Assembly (NCBI GenBank): GCA_937902905.1
Contig: CALELW010000011.1
Location: 1 to 14,190, forward strand
Direction: 5' to 3'
Source of the DNA: an uncultured Clostridium sp.
Lineage (GTDB): Bacteria > Bacillota > Clostridia > Lachnospirales > Lachnospiraceae
DNA length: 14,190 bases
The notes under the pieces were generated by a model. It did no database searches. It worked only from the letters and a program-made list of their open reading frames with translations, and was not told the DNA's origin. The position numbers and the translations under genes are program-made. Numbering within the stretch: position 1 is the stretch's first letter; each line of letters starts with the position of its first letter. This document shows positions 6,947-13,990 of this stretch, piece after piece.

Positions 6947-8113
6947 TCATTTCATACATTTACGGTAAATTTCTACAATTTTGTCTTTATCGAGCGGAAC
7001 CTGGCACTCATCGAGTCCATCTGCTGCGCGCTCCGCCATGCTCTCAAAGTGGCTTTCGTCCGTAATTCCAAGGTCCTGCATCGACAATTTCAATCCCATT
7101 TTTTCAAAGACCTCTTCTGTCTTTTGAATGGCAAGTTCCGCAATTTCATACGGCTTTTTGTCCGGCGAAATACCAAATACATTCACTCCGTAATTCACAA
7201 AACGGTCCACATTATCGTCATTTAAAATATAGCGCATCCACACCGGAGTGAGCACAGCAAGCCCGTGTCCATGTGTAACATCATACACCGCTGAAAGCTG
7301 GTGTTCCATCGCATGCACCGGCCACAAAGACGTAAGACCACACGCCAAAAATCCATTAATCGCCCAGCTTGACGTCCACATCAAATTGGCTCTTGCCTCA
7401 TAATCATCCGGCTTCTCGCACGCAATCGGGCCAAAATGGATGCACGTTTTCAAAAGACCTTCCATCACACGGTCCTGCATATATTTTCCCGGTGTTCCAT
7501 CAAAATACAATTCAAAAATATGGCTCATAATATCTGCCGTACCTGCTGCCGTCTGGTATTTTGGCACAGTAAATGTATTAACCGGGTCCATAATAGAATA
7601 TTTCGGATACAGTAAAATACTGCACATCTCCTGCTTATCCGAAGTTTCTTCGTTGTTAATTACCGCAAATCCGTCCATTTCAGAACCGGTTGCCGCCAGC
7701 GTAAGCACCGTAATAATCGGGAGTGCTTTTGTTATCAAACTGTTATCCAGCACCAAATCCCACGGACTTCCCTCATGGTAAAATCCCGCTGCAACCGCCT
7801 TTGCACAGTCAATCGTACTGCCGCCGCCAATCGGAATTACCACATCAATTTGATTTTCACGACAGATTTGCACACCACGGCACACCGTACTAAGCCGTGG
7901 ATTTGGCTCCACGCCCGCAAGGTCCCACGTTGTAATTCCTGCCTTTTTTAGCAGCGACACAATCGTATCATACAAACCACTGCGCTTTACACTGCCGCCA
8001 CCGTACACCAAAAGGGCACGTTGTCCAAATTCACTGACAAGCTCCGGCAGATTTTGAATCTGTCCCTCACCAAAAAATACTTTCGTTGGAATATCATAAT
8101 AAAAATTCTGCAT
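6947..8113 (-). CDS. Iron-containing (group III) alcohol dehydrogenase, YqhD/BDH-like NADPH-dependent aldehyde reductase
   Basis: A 388-residue cytoplasmic oxidoreductase. GGGS at 38-41 and GGGSTIDCAKA at 96-106 are the nucleotide-binding motifs of butanol dehydrogenase/YqhD proteins, where the first favours NADP(H). Metal ligands are Asp194, His198, His267 and His281, the same numbers as in E. coli YqhD, and total length is almost the same (387). Both iron-ADH signature regions are intact (around 174-201 and 264-284). Relatives reduce a broad range of aldehydes to alcohols. As the last gene of the upstream operon it probably removes an aldehyde formed on oxidation or deamination of an amine, though general redox balancing is possible. 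ATG at 8113 has AAGGAG 8 bases upstream; the GTG at 8122 overlaps that SD and is rejected. A palindrome starts just after its stop. Confidence 0.93.
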   Translation of the reverse strand: MQNFYYDIPTKVFFGEGQIQNLPELVSEFGQRALLVYGGGSVKRSGLYDTIVSLLKKAGITTWDLAGVEPNPRLSTVCRGVQICRENQIDVVIPIGGGSTIDCAKAVAAGFYHEGSPWDLVLDNSLITKALPIITVLTLAATGSEMDGFAVINNEETSDKQEMCSILLYPKYSIMDPVNTFTVPKYQTAAGTADIMSHIFELYFDGTPGKYMQDRVMEGLLKTCIHFGPIACEKPDDYEARANLMWTSSWAINGFLACGLTSLWPVHAMEHQLSAVYDVTHGHGLAVLTPVWMRYILNDDNVDRFVNYGVNVFGISPDKKPYEIAELAIQKTEEVFEKMGLKLSMQDLGITDESHFESMAERAADGLDECQVPLDKDKIVEIYRKCMK

Positions 8114-8121
8114 CGTATCCA

Positions 8122-8127
8122 CTCCTT
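8122..8127 (-). promoter_or_regulatory. Ribosome binding site of the YqhD-like dehydrogenase
   Basis: AAGGAG ends 8 bases before ATG 8113 and overlaps the in-frame GTG at 8122, excluding the latter as the start. Confidence 0.75.
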
Positions 8128-8136
8128 TTCAAAACG

Positions 8137-9657
8137 TTAGAAAATGAATCCTGCCGCCAAATAAAGTGCCGCAGAAATCGCACCGGCAATCAGCACATAC
8201 GGCTGGCTCGTCCGATACTGGTCATATATCGTTACCCGGCATGCCCTTGCCGAAACAACGCCTAAGTCAGAAACAACACACGCATTTGCGCCGAATAATC
8301 CGGCAGAAATAATCGCACCAAGGCACAACGGAACATTTGCACCAACGCCCGGTAATACTACCATCATAACCGGAATCGCAATCTGATACAACGTATAATT
8401 TAAGCTGAACAAATATTCTGAGCAGCTAAAGAATACGAAGAAGATAAACGGCAGAAGACTGGCAACCGGAATTGCCCCACAGACTGCGGATACAAAATCT
8501 TCCATTCCCATCGCATACATACATTCCTGCATCGCATAGCCAAGCATCAGAATAATTACCATGTCAACCATGTCGACAAAGCCATCCACGATACACTGCA
8601 CATACTCGGAAATCGTCTGTAAGCCCTGCATGACATATAAAAATCCGGTAAAAATAACCGCAATGGCAAACGCCGTAAAGCAGTTAAGCCCCGTTGCTAA
8701 CAAAGCAATTACAATACAGACAAGCGGCAAAATGAGGTTTAACACACTGACGTGTTTTGTCCTCTCATTATTTTCATCGAAATCCTCTTCTTCCTCTGCA
8801 TCCGCCTCTTCATCGCTCCCTTTAATGTCACCCATCTGGATTCCTTTTTCTTTCATCATCTGATACGCTTTTTTCATCGGACCGATAATCGGAATTTTAC
8901 CCGCCGCAAATAAGAGTGCGAGAACAATCGCTACAATCGCATAAAACATAAACGGAATTGACTGGATGAAAATATCCGTTGCCTGTGCCTTATCCGCGAC
9001 ATTATCCGCCTCCACAATCTGATAAATGATAAAATATCCCCACGCACCAAACGGAAGCATCGCCGAAGCACAGATACTAATTGTACGGATGATATAGGCA
9101 AGCGCCAATCTCGGTTTCTTCAGTGCATCAATCAACGGAGAAAACGCCGCACCGGCAGTCAGTGCCGACACATAGTCATCCACCGATGTCGCACCGGCGT
9201 ACACACCCGCCGTCACCATAACAGCAGCCGCTTTTCCCTTTTCCTTGCTTGTCACAAACTCGGTAAACGCCTTTGTGCTTCCGGTTCGCTTCATGGCTAT
9301 AATCAAACCACCGCAAAGGAAAAACGACATATACATCTCGATATTTTCCGGGTCACCAAGCACGGTATATAAATCATTGATAAATCCGCCAAAACAGGCA
9401 CCCTTATACCACAATATGTAACATGAAAATGTACCTAAAACCAGCGATTGCATAACATCTTTTGTAACCAGAGCATATACAAACAGCCCTGCCATTGGAA
9501 CAAGAATCCAGAAACTTCCTGTCACCATTTTTGTTGGCACCAAAAACAAGACAACCCAGAACACAATCCAAAATGCCCAGAGTTTCATCATTTTTGGCTC
9601 AATATGTTTCGGATTCATGTAATAAAAAATTCGTTTAAAAATGTTTTTACTGTCCAT
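8137..9657 (-). CDS. NhaC-family membrane carrier, probably an amino acid/amine transporter or antiporter
   Basis: A 506-residue polytopic membrane protein with about 12 hydrophobic segments, the length usual for NhaC-family carriers. The motif TSVDDYVSALTAGAAF (157-172) matches the family's conserved DDYxxxL block. The following LALAYIIR (184-191) corresponds to a block that in many NhaC members reads LAYIID; here the acidic residue is Arg191. Between the two halves lies a cytoplasmic loop with a run of Glu/Asp (281-298). The family includes Na+/H+, malate-lactate and amino acid antiporters; in a catabolic operon, substrate uptake or product exchange is more likely than pH control. The start is ATG at 9657, with GGAG 8 bases upstream; a GTG at 9675 has no convincing SD. 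It sits 30 bases after copy A of the OCD-family gene. Confidence 0.85.
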   Translation of the reverse strand: MDSKNIFKRIFYYMNPKHIEPKMMKLWAFWIVFWVVLFLVPTKMVTGSFWILVPMAGLFVYALVTKDVMQSLVLGTFSCYILWYKGACFGGFINDLYTVLGDPENIEMYMSFFLCGGLIIAMKRTGSTKAFTEFVTSKEKGKAAAVMVTAGVYAGATSVDDYVSALTAGAAFSPLIDALKKPRLALAYIIRTISICASAMLPFGAWGYFIIYQIVEADNVADKAQATDIFIQSIPFMFYAIVAIVLALLFAAGKIPIIGPMKKAYQMMKEKGIQMGDIKGSDEEADAEEEEDFDENNERTKHVSVLNLILPLVCIVIALLATGLNCFTAFAIAVIFTGFLYVMQGLQTISEYVQCIVDGFVDMVDMVIILMLGYAMQECMYAMGMEDFVSAVCGAIPVASLLPFIFFVFFSCSEYLFSLNYTLYQIAIPVMMVVLPGVGANVPLCLGAIISAGLFGANACVVSDLGVVSARACRVTIYDQYRTSQPYVLIAGAISAALYLAAGFIF

Positions 9658-9665
9658 ATCAATCA

Positions 9666-9669
9666 CTCC
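9666..9669 (-). promoter_or_regulatory. Ribosome binding site of the NhaC-family carrier
   Basis: GGAG lies 8 bases before ATG 9657. It falls inside the longer GTG-initiated reading frame and favours the inner start. Confidence 0.65.
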
Positions 9670-9687
9670 AATCACATAAAAAACTTA

Positions 9688-10878
9688 CTACCTGGATGAA
9701 TGATCCCAGATTTTTAGCTGCGTGCCAATACCATGGTCGACGGCATTGCGGTAAATTTCAGAGCCCCATGCAACGTCCTCAATCGGCATTCCTTCAATGG
9801 CAACAAAAATAATTTCATCATCGGATTTTCTTCCCGGCTTTTTGCCGCGGATAATCTCTCCCAAATGGTCAATCGAATCTCTCGTAATCAGACCGTCCTC
9901 TACCATGTAATAAAACTCCTCACCCATACAGCCGGTCGCCTTACGCATTCCATTTTCATCGTAACCCTCTTCATCCTCAATGCCGTATTCCTCATACATT
10001 TTCCAGTTATCGACAACTTTGCGGATGCCAACGAGTTCTTTTTTATCCATGTTGAAAAAGCTCGTCGCAATCAGGGTAACACCCGGTTTTAACCATTCTT
10101 TTTTGTAGGTCGGATACTGTCCCGGTTTTACCGAAACGGACTCGCTGATAATATCGGAGCCGCGGACTGCTTCCTCTAACGTCTCACAGATGATTACTTC
10201 CTTCACCTGTTTATAATGGGTTTCAATAAATTCCTTAAGTGCAGCCGCCGTTTTGGATTTTAAGGAACCTGCCTTAATTTTTACGGTGTCAATATTTTTT
10301 GCATTTGTCATAATGGCACGGAAACAAGCTTTCGCAATCGGTCCTGCCCCCAACATCGTAAGAACTTTTGAATCCTCTCTTGCCAAAAGTTTGGTTGCCA
10401 GTCCCGGCATTGCCCCGGTACGCATTGAACTTAATAAGTTCGCTGACATATAAGCAAGCGGTGCTCCGGTCTCCACATCATTTAAGGCAAACATCAAATT
10501 GGAACGCGGAATTCCCATCGGACGGTTATTTCCGTTTGAGCCGTACCATTTACAGCCTGCGACATGGAATTTACCTCCTAAGTACGCCGGCATGGCGATA
10601 AACCGCCGGTCAGCACCGTCATTAATCGGGAATCCGTCAATATCGGATTTTTTCGGAAATTCCAGCATAATTCCGTGAGAGTTATGCTCCGGACCGCCCA
10701 TGATGAAATCTCCATCTTCCAAAAGTCCCATTGTCTCTTCCATCACATCAACACATTTGGCAGCATCCATAACTCCCGCCTCAATCATATCCTCTTCATC
10801 TAAATAAAGCATACGGAGTTTTTTCGATTCTACTAATTTTGCTTTTTCTTCTGCAATTACAGCCTCTAATTCACTCAT
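9688..10878 (-). CDS. Ornithine cyclodeaminase/mu-crystallin family protein, copy A
   Basis: A 396-residue NAD(P)-binding enzyme of the ornithine cyclodeaminase (OCD)/mu-crystallin family. Visible hallmarks are a substrate-site lysine in CKWYGSN (Lys110), the SMRTGAMPG motif (152-160) and the dinucleotide-binding loop GAGPIA (177-182). It is longer than classical OCD (about 320-350), with an N-terminal helix and a charged insertion around residues 300-345. At the position where true OCD carries its catalytic Asp (GGDCPGKTEL), this protein reads SFFNMDKKEL, so ornithine cyclisation is doubtful. From memory, databases label part of this subfamily 'tyramine oxidase subunit B'; I regard that as unproven. 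Family members also reduce cyclic imino acids or make N-substituted amino acids. The start at 10878 is chosen over 10887 because AAAGGAG abuts the outer ATG but lies 9 bases from this one. It is about 50% identical by eye to the copy in the second operon. Confidence 0.85.
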   Translation of the reverse strand: MSELEAVIAEEKAKLVESKKLRMLYLDEEDMIEAGVMDAAKCVDVMEETMGLLEDGDFIMGGPEHNSHGIMLEFPKKSDIDGFPINDGADRRFIAMPAYLGGKFHVAGCKWYGSNGNNRPMGIPRSNLMFALNDVETGAPLAYMSANLLSSMRTGAMPGLATKLLAREDSKVLTMLGAGPIAKACFRAIMTNAKNIDTVKIKAGSLKSKTAAALKEFIETHYKQVKEVIICETLEEAVRGSDIISESVSVKPGQYPTYKKEWLKPGVTLIATSFFNMDKKELVGIRKVVDNWKMYEEYGIEDEEGYDENGMRKATGCMGEEFYYMVEDGLITRDSIDHLGEIIRGKKPGRKSDDEIIFVAIEGMPIEDVAWGSEIYRNAVDHGIGTQLKIWDHSSR

Positions 10879-10887
10879 GCCTTTCAT

Positions 10888-10894
10888 CTCCTTT
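10888..10894 (-). promoter_or_regulatory. Ribosome binding site of OCD-family copy A
   Basis: AAAGGAG lies 9 bases before ATG 10878 but has no spacer to ATG 10887, so translation should start at MSELEA. Confidence 0.7.
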
Positions 10895-10907
10895 GACTTT
10901 TCTCAGT

Positions 10908-12044
10908 TTATTTCAAACTCTTAAAGCGGTCATAGCTTAAAGAAGAAATATCAACTATTGTGTCTTCTCCTGCTACCATCTGGGACAACATCAGTCCGAC
11001 TGCCGGTGCGGTACCAAATCCATGACCGGTAAATCCACAGGCAAGAATCAGTCCCGGAACTTCATCTACACGGTCGATAACCGGTACGCCATCAAAGCAC
11101 AAATCACACCAGCCGCCCCATGTGCGGACAATTTTTGCATCTGCCAGTTTCGGAATGTAGCCCATAATCGCGCGGCATCCTGCCGAAGCGGTAATTGATG
11201 TTGTGCGCAAATCACTAAATGGTTTATCAATCGATTCTTCCAAACCGGAATCGGAACCGAATACGAACGAACCATGCTGTGCCTGATGTCCATAGAAATC
11301 GGCATCTGCGGTTCCTAACATGATATCAAACATATGTGGCTGCATTTCCGTTACCAGACATTCTTCAAAGAATTTTGTCATCGGCACATCAATTCCTACT
11401 GTGCGGGCGATAAAGCGGCTCTCGTAGCCGGCAGCCAGAATAATGGTTTCGCCCTCAAATACTTCTCCGGTTGTAAGAATTACTTTTCTCGCTTTTCCCT
11501 TTACTTTCTCAATTTCTTTGACCTTTGCTCCGGTTATGTAACGTGCACCGAGTTCCAGTGAACGGGTATAAAAGGCAAGGGTTGTTTTCATTGGGTTTGC
11601 GTGACCGTCGGTTGGACACCAGCTTGCACCAATGACTTCATCCGAAAGGTGCGGACAGATTTCTTTGACTTCTTTGCCGTCAATTACATGCATATCCAGT
11701 CCTACGCTTCTGGCATTGGAAGCTAAGGTTTCAAGTTTTTTCAAATGTGCTTCCGTTTTACCAAGACGCAAGTTTCCTCTCTGATAATACTCAACGTCTA
11801 CACCAAGTTCTTCGGAAAGTGTCGGCCACATATTGTTGACCGCATACATCGCATACGGAAGTTCTCTGACATCACGTCCGGACTGACGGACACCACCACC
11901 GTTTCTTGATGAACCACCGTGTCCGATACTGTCATCTGCTTCTAATACTAAAACATCTTTAATTCCTCTTTTGGCAAGGTAATATGCGGTTGCACAACCG
12001 TTAATACCGCCACCGATAATAATTACGTCTGCTGTTTTTTTCAT
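10908..12044 (-). CDS. FAD-dependent oxidoreductase, DAO family: catalytic subunit of an amino/imino acid dehydrogenase
   Basis: A 378-residue flavoprotein with the N-terminal FAD site GGGINGCATA (11-20), acidic ribose-binding residues after strand 2 (LEAD), and the SSRNGGGVRQ segment (45-54) typical of SoxB, HcnC and LhpB-type DAO proteins. The C-terminal GFTGHGFGTAPA block is the family's flavin-closing motif. This is expected to be the subunit that oxidises the C-N bond of a secondary or primary amino acid (sarcosine, proline, D-hydroxyproline, opines or glycine in characterised relatives). Electrons leave through the iron-sulfur subunits encoded just upstream. SD GGAGGT precedes the ATG by 8 bases and lies inside the preceding gene; the two coding regions overlap by 4 bases. 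The length is near that of soluble SoxB/LhpB relatives. The sequence alone does not identify the substrate; no proline racemase, hydroxyproline epimerase or folate gene is in view. Confidence 0.9.
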   Translation of the reverse strand: MKKTADVIIIGGGINGCATAYYLAKRGIKDVLVLEADDSIGHGGSSRNGGGVRQSGRDVRELPYAMYAVNNMWPTLSEELGVDVEYYQRGNLRLGKTEAHLKKLETLASNARSVGLDMHVIDGKEVKEICPHLSDEVIGASWCPTDGHANPMKTTLAFYTRSLELGARYITGAKVKEIEKVKGKARKVILTTGEVFEGETIILAAGYESRFIARTVGIDVPMTKFFEECLVTEMQPHMFDIMLGTADADFYGHQAQHGSFVFGSDSGLEESIDKPFSDLRTTSITASAGCRAIMGYIPKLADAKIVRTWGGWCDLCFDGVPVIDRVDEVPGLILACGFTGHGFGTAPAVGLMLSQMVAGEDTIVDISSLSYDRFKSLK

Positions 12045-12370
12045 TTGCAGTCACCTCCATCCCTTGCTAAAACTTTCATCTCAATTGGTCTCATCGGAGC
12101 TCTTGATACCGCCGGTTCAATATCCGTCGGTCTTACGTGAAGCTCTCTTGCCATAATTCCTTTTACTAATTTTCCACAGGTCTGTCCCTGACAGAGTCCC
12201 ATGCCATTTCTCAGATATCGTCTCATTTCCTCCATTGTCACAATGCCCTCGTGAATGGCTTTTCGAATTTCTCCTTTGGTCACTTCCTCGCATCGGCATA
12301 TCAGCATATCATCATCTGCGCCAGGTACAAAGGGACCGATTTCTTTTAATTTTTCCTGAATATCCATCAT
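12041..12370 (-). CDS. BFD-like [2Fe-2S]-binding protein, subunit of the dehydrogenase complex
   Basis: A 109-residue protein with the bacterioferritin-associated-ferredoxin (BFD) ligand pattern: Cys-x-Cys at residues 25-27 (ICRCEEVT) and Cys-x4-Cys at 60-65 (CQGQTC), joined by a helical segment. In HcnB, opine oxidase and sarcosine oxidase alpha subunits this domain is usually the C-terminal part of the FAD subunit. Here it is a separate gene, as with the small delta-type subunit of archaeal dye-linked proline dehydrogenases. It probably relays electrons between the DAO-type subunit and the FAD/ferredoxin subunit. GAGG lies 8 bases before the first of two consecutive ATG codons, so I keep the first. 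Its stop overlaps the next start in an ATGA, indicating tight stoichiometric coupling with the flavoprotein that follows. Residues 75-109 are basic and proline-containing, without a recognised fold. Confidence 0.88.
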   Translation of the reverse strand: MMDIQEKLKEIGPFVPGADDDMLICRCEEVTKGEIRKAIHEGIVTMEEMRRYLRNGMGLCQGQTCGKLVKGIMARELHVRPTDIEPAVSRAPMRPIEMKVLARDGGDCK

Positions 12371-12418
12371 ATCGTTTTCCTCTTTTCTGCGCTGTCTCGC
12401 GCGTTATTTTCGCGTTTT

Positions 12419-13990
12419 CTATGCTCTCTTATAGAAGCGTGCCTTCATTGTCATATCACTTGGCACCTTAATCGTCAACAGATTGGTGTGGTCAAATGCT
12501 TTGGCAGTTTTACAGGATACCACTTCGCAGTCGCACACTTTCTGTCCGTCTCGTCCGAGCGCAATTCCTTTTTCGCCTGCCTCCGGCAGCGGAAGAAATT
12601 CGTAAGGAAGAGTGACGGTACCAAATCCAGGCTCCGTTTCCTCATCAACTAAAAAGATTGCCTGACCGGAACAGGAAGCTACGCACATACCACATCCGAT
12701 ACATTTGGAACCCGGCACAACAACCGGCAACGATGTAATGTTGTCGCCGATGGAAATGCATCCTTTTGCACAGGCATCCTGACATGGGTTACACGGAATG
12801 TTCTGCGTACACTCCATAACCGGATGAACACCGACTGCATGGGTAACGCCCGGATACCGCTCAATCTCATCGTCCGCTACATAACCTTTTGCGAGAAGGT
12901 TTTCGGAAATGTCAATGCCCTCTTCAGTTTTCTCGATTTTTTTGCCTCGGTTTTTCGGAGCAAACATTCCCTGACGAAGTGCTTCCAGTGCGGATTCCAA
13001 TTCGCTTACGCGGGCTTCTCTTTCTTCTTTTGTCATGTAGCCCAGATACTCAGAAATGACAGCTCCGGAAATTCGTCCTTCAATCATTGCCGAACTTGCT
13101 TCCTCAATTCCGGATACATCACCTGCTGCGTAAATACCCGGTACACTGGTTGCGCCAAGGATGTCACAAACCGGTACATAACCACCCGGTGTGTCGTTCA
13201 TTTCACAGCCCGCCTGTTTGAGTAACTGTGACATCGGTGACAAACCAACTGCCATACAAATGGTGTCCACATCGAAATGTTTTTCCGTTCCTTCAATGAA
13301 CTGGAAGTTTTTATCGACCTCTGCAATTGTAACACCCGTTACACGGTCTTCACCTTCTGCTTTCACGATGGTGTGTGACAGATAAAATGGCACCCCGAGT
13401 CTTGCTACTTTCGCAGCGTGTACCCCGTATCCGCCAACTCTCGGTGCCGCATCAACGAGGGCAACCACTTCGCATCCTGCCTGCATCAACTGGAAGCTGA
13501 CAACCAATCCTACGTTACCGGTTCCAAGCATCAGAATCTTTTCTCCGGCTTTGATGTGGTGAAGGTTCATCATCGTCTGCGCTGCACCTGCTCCGATTAC
13601 ACCAGGAAGTGTCCAGCCAGGGAACGTTACCATGTTTTCACTGGCTCCGGTTGCCACTAAGATGGCATCCCCTTTCATGTGTTTTACTTCATCTCCGATT
13701 CGCACCGTGATTTCTTTCTCCGGATACAAACCGATTACTGTTGCATTTAACATAACTTCAACGCCGTACTTTTCTGCCTCAGCGAGAAGTTCCTCTCCTA
13801 TTTTAAATCCGCGGATTTTTGCTTTGTGCTCCTTTGAGCCAAAGAACTTATGAATCTGCTTAAATAACTGTCCGCCCGGTTTTTCATTTTCATCAAGTAC
13901 CAGAGGATGCAATCCATGTTTTGCTGCTTCGGTTGCTGCGGACAATCCGGCTGGTCCTGCTCCAATTACAATCAAATCATATCTTTTCAT
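12419..13990 (-). CDS. FAD/NAD(P)-dependent oxidoreductase with fused two-cluster 4Fe-4S ferredoxin region
   Basis: A 523-residue cytoplasmic electron-transfer subunit. The N-terminal GAGPAG (residues 10-15) is the FAD-binding Rossmann motif. A second dinucleotide motif GTGNVG lies at 156-161, and the AAGD motif at 288-291 closes a pyridine-nucleotide disulfide oxidoreductase-type fold. Residues 320-360 are charged and probably form a linker helix. Two iron-sulfur sites follow: Cys394, 400, 403, 407 and 411, then a canonical CxxCxxCxxxC at Cys430, 433, 436 and 440. A further Cys cluster sits at 486, 488 and 493. Related subunits (HcnB, LhpE, SoxA-like, alpha subunit of dye-linked proline dehydrogenase) oxidise or reduce a nicotinamide or another acceptor inside a heteromeric dehydrogenase. 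Here a ferredoxin is fused on, suggesting electrons reach a low-potential iron-sulfur carrier in an anaerobe. The SD AGGAGG sits 8 bases before the ATG. There is no aminomethyltransferase (GcvT-like) domain, unlike true sarcosine oxidase alpha. Confidence 0.9.
   Translation of the reverse strand: MKRYDLIVIGAGPAGLSAATEAAKHGLHPLVLDENEKPGGQLFKQIHKFFGSKEHKAKIRGFKIGEELLAEAEKYGVEVMLNATVIGLYPEKEITVRIGDEVKHMKGDAILVATGASENMVTFPGWTLPGVIGAGAAQTMMNLHHIKAGEKILMLGTGNVGLVVSFQLMQAGCEVVALVDAAPRVGGYGVHAAKVARLGVPFYLSHTIVKAEGEDRVTGVTIAEVDKNFQFIEGTEKHFDVDTICMAVGLSPMSQLLKQAGCEMNDTPGGYVPVCDILGATSVPGIYAAGDVSGIEEASSAMIEGRISGAVISEYLGYMTKEEREARVSELESALEALRQGMFAPKNRGKKIEKTEEGIDISENLLAKGYVADDEIERYPGVTHAVGVHPVMECTQNIPCNPCQDACAKGCISIGDNITSLPVVVPGSKCIGCGMCVASCSGQAIFLVDEETEPGFGTVTLPYEFLPLPEAGEKGIALGRDGQKVCDCEVVSCKTAKAFDHTNLLTIKVPSDMTMKARFYKRA

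Noticed and set aside
12371..12418. GC-rich repeats (AACGCG twice, GCGC-GAGACA-GCGC) as a terminator or regulatory hairpin
   Set aside because: Stems are only 4 base pairs, no T-tract follows, and the region simply separates two genes of one complex.
10908..13990. Heterotetrameric sarcosine oxidase (soxABDG)
   Set aside because: There is no SoxD or SoxG, no folate-binding GcvT-like domain on the large subunit, and the extra ferredoxin region and separate BFD protein do not fit.
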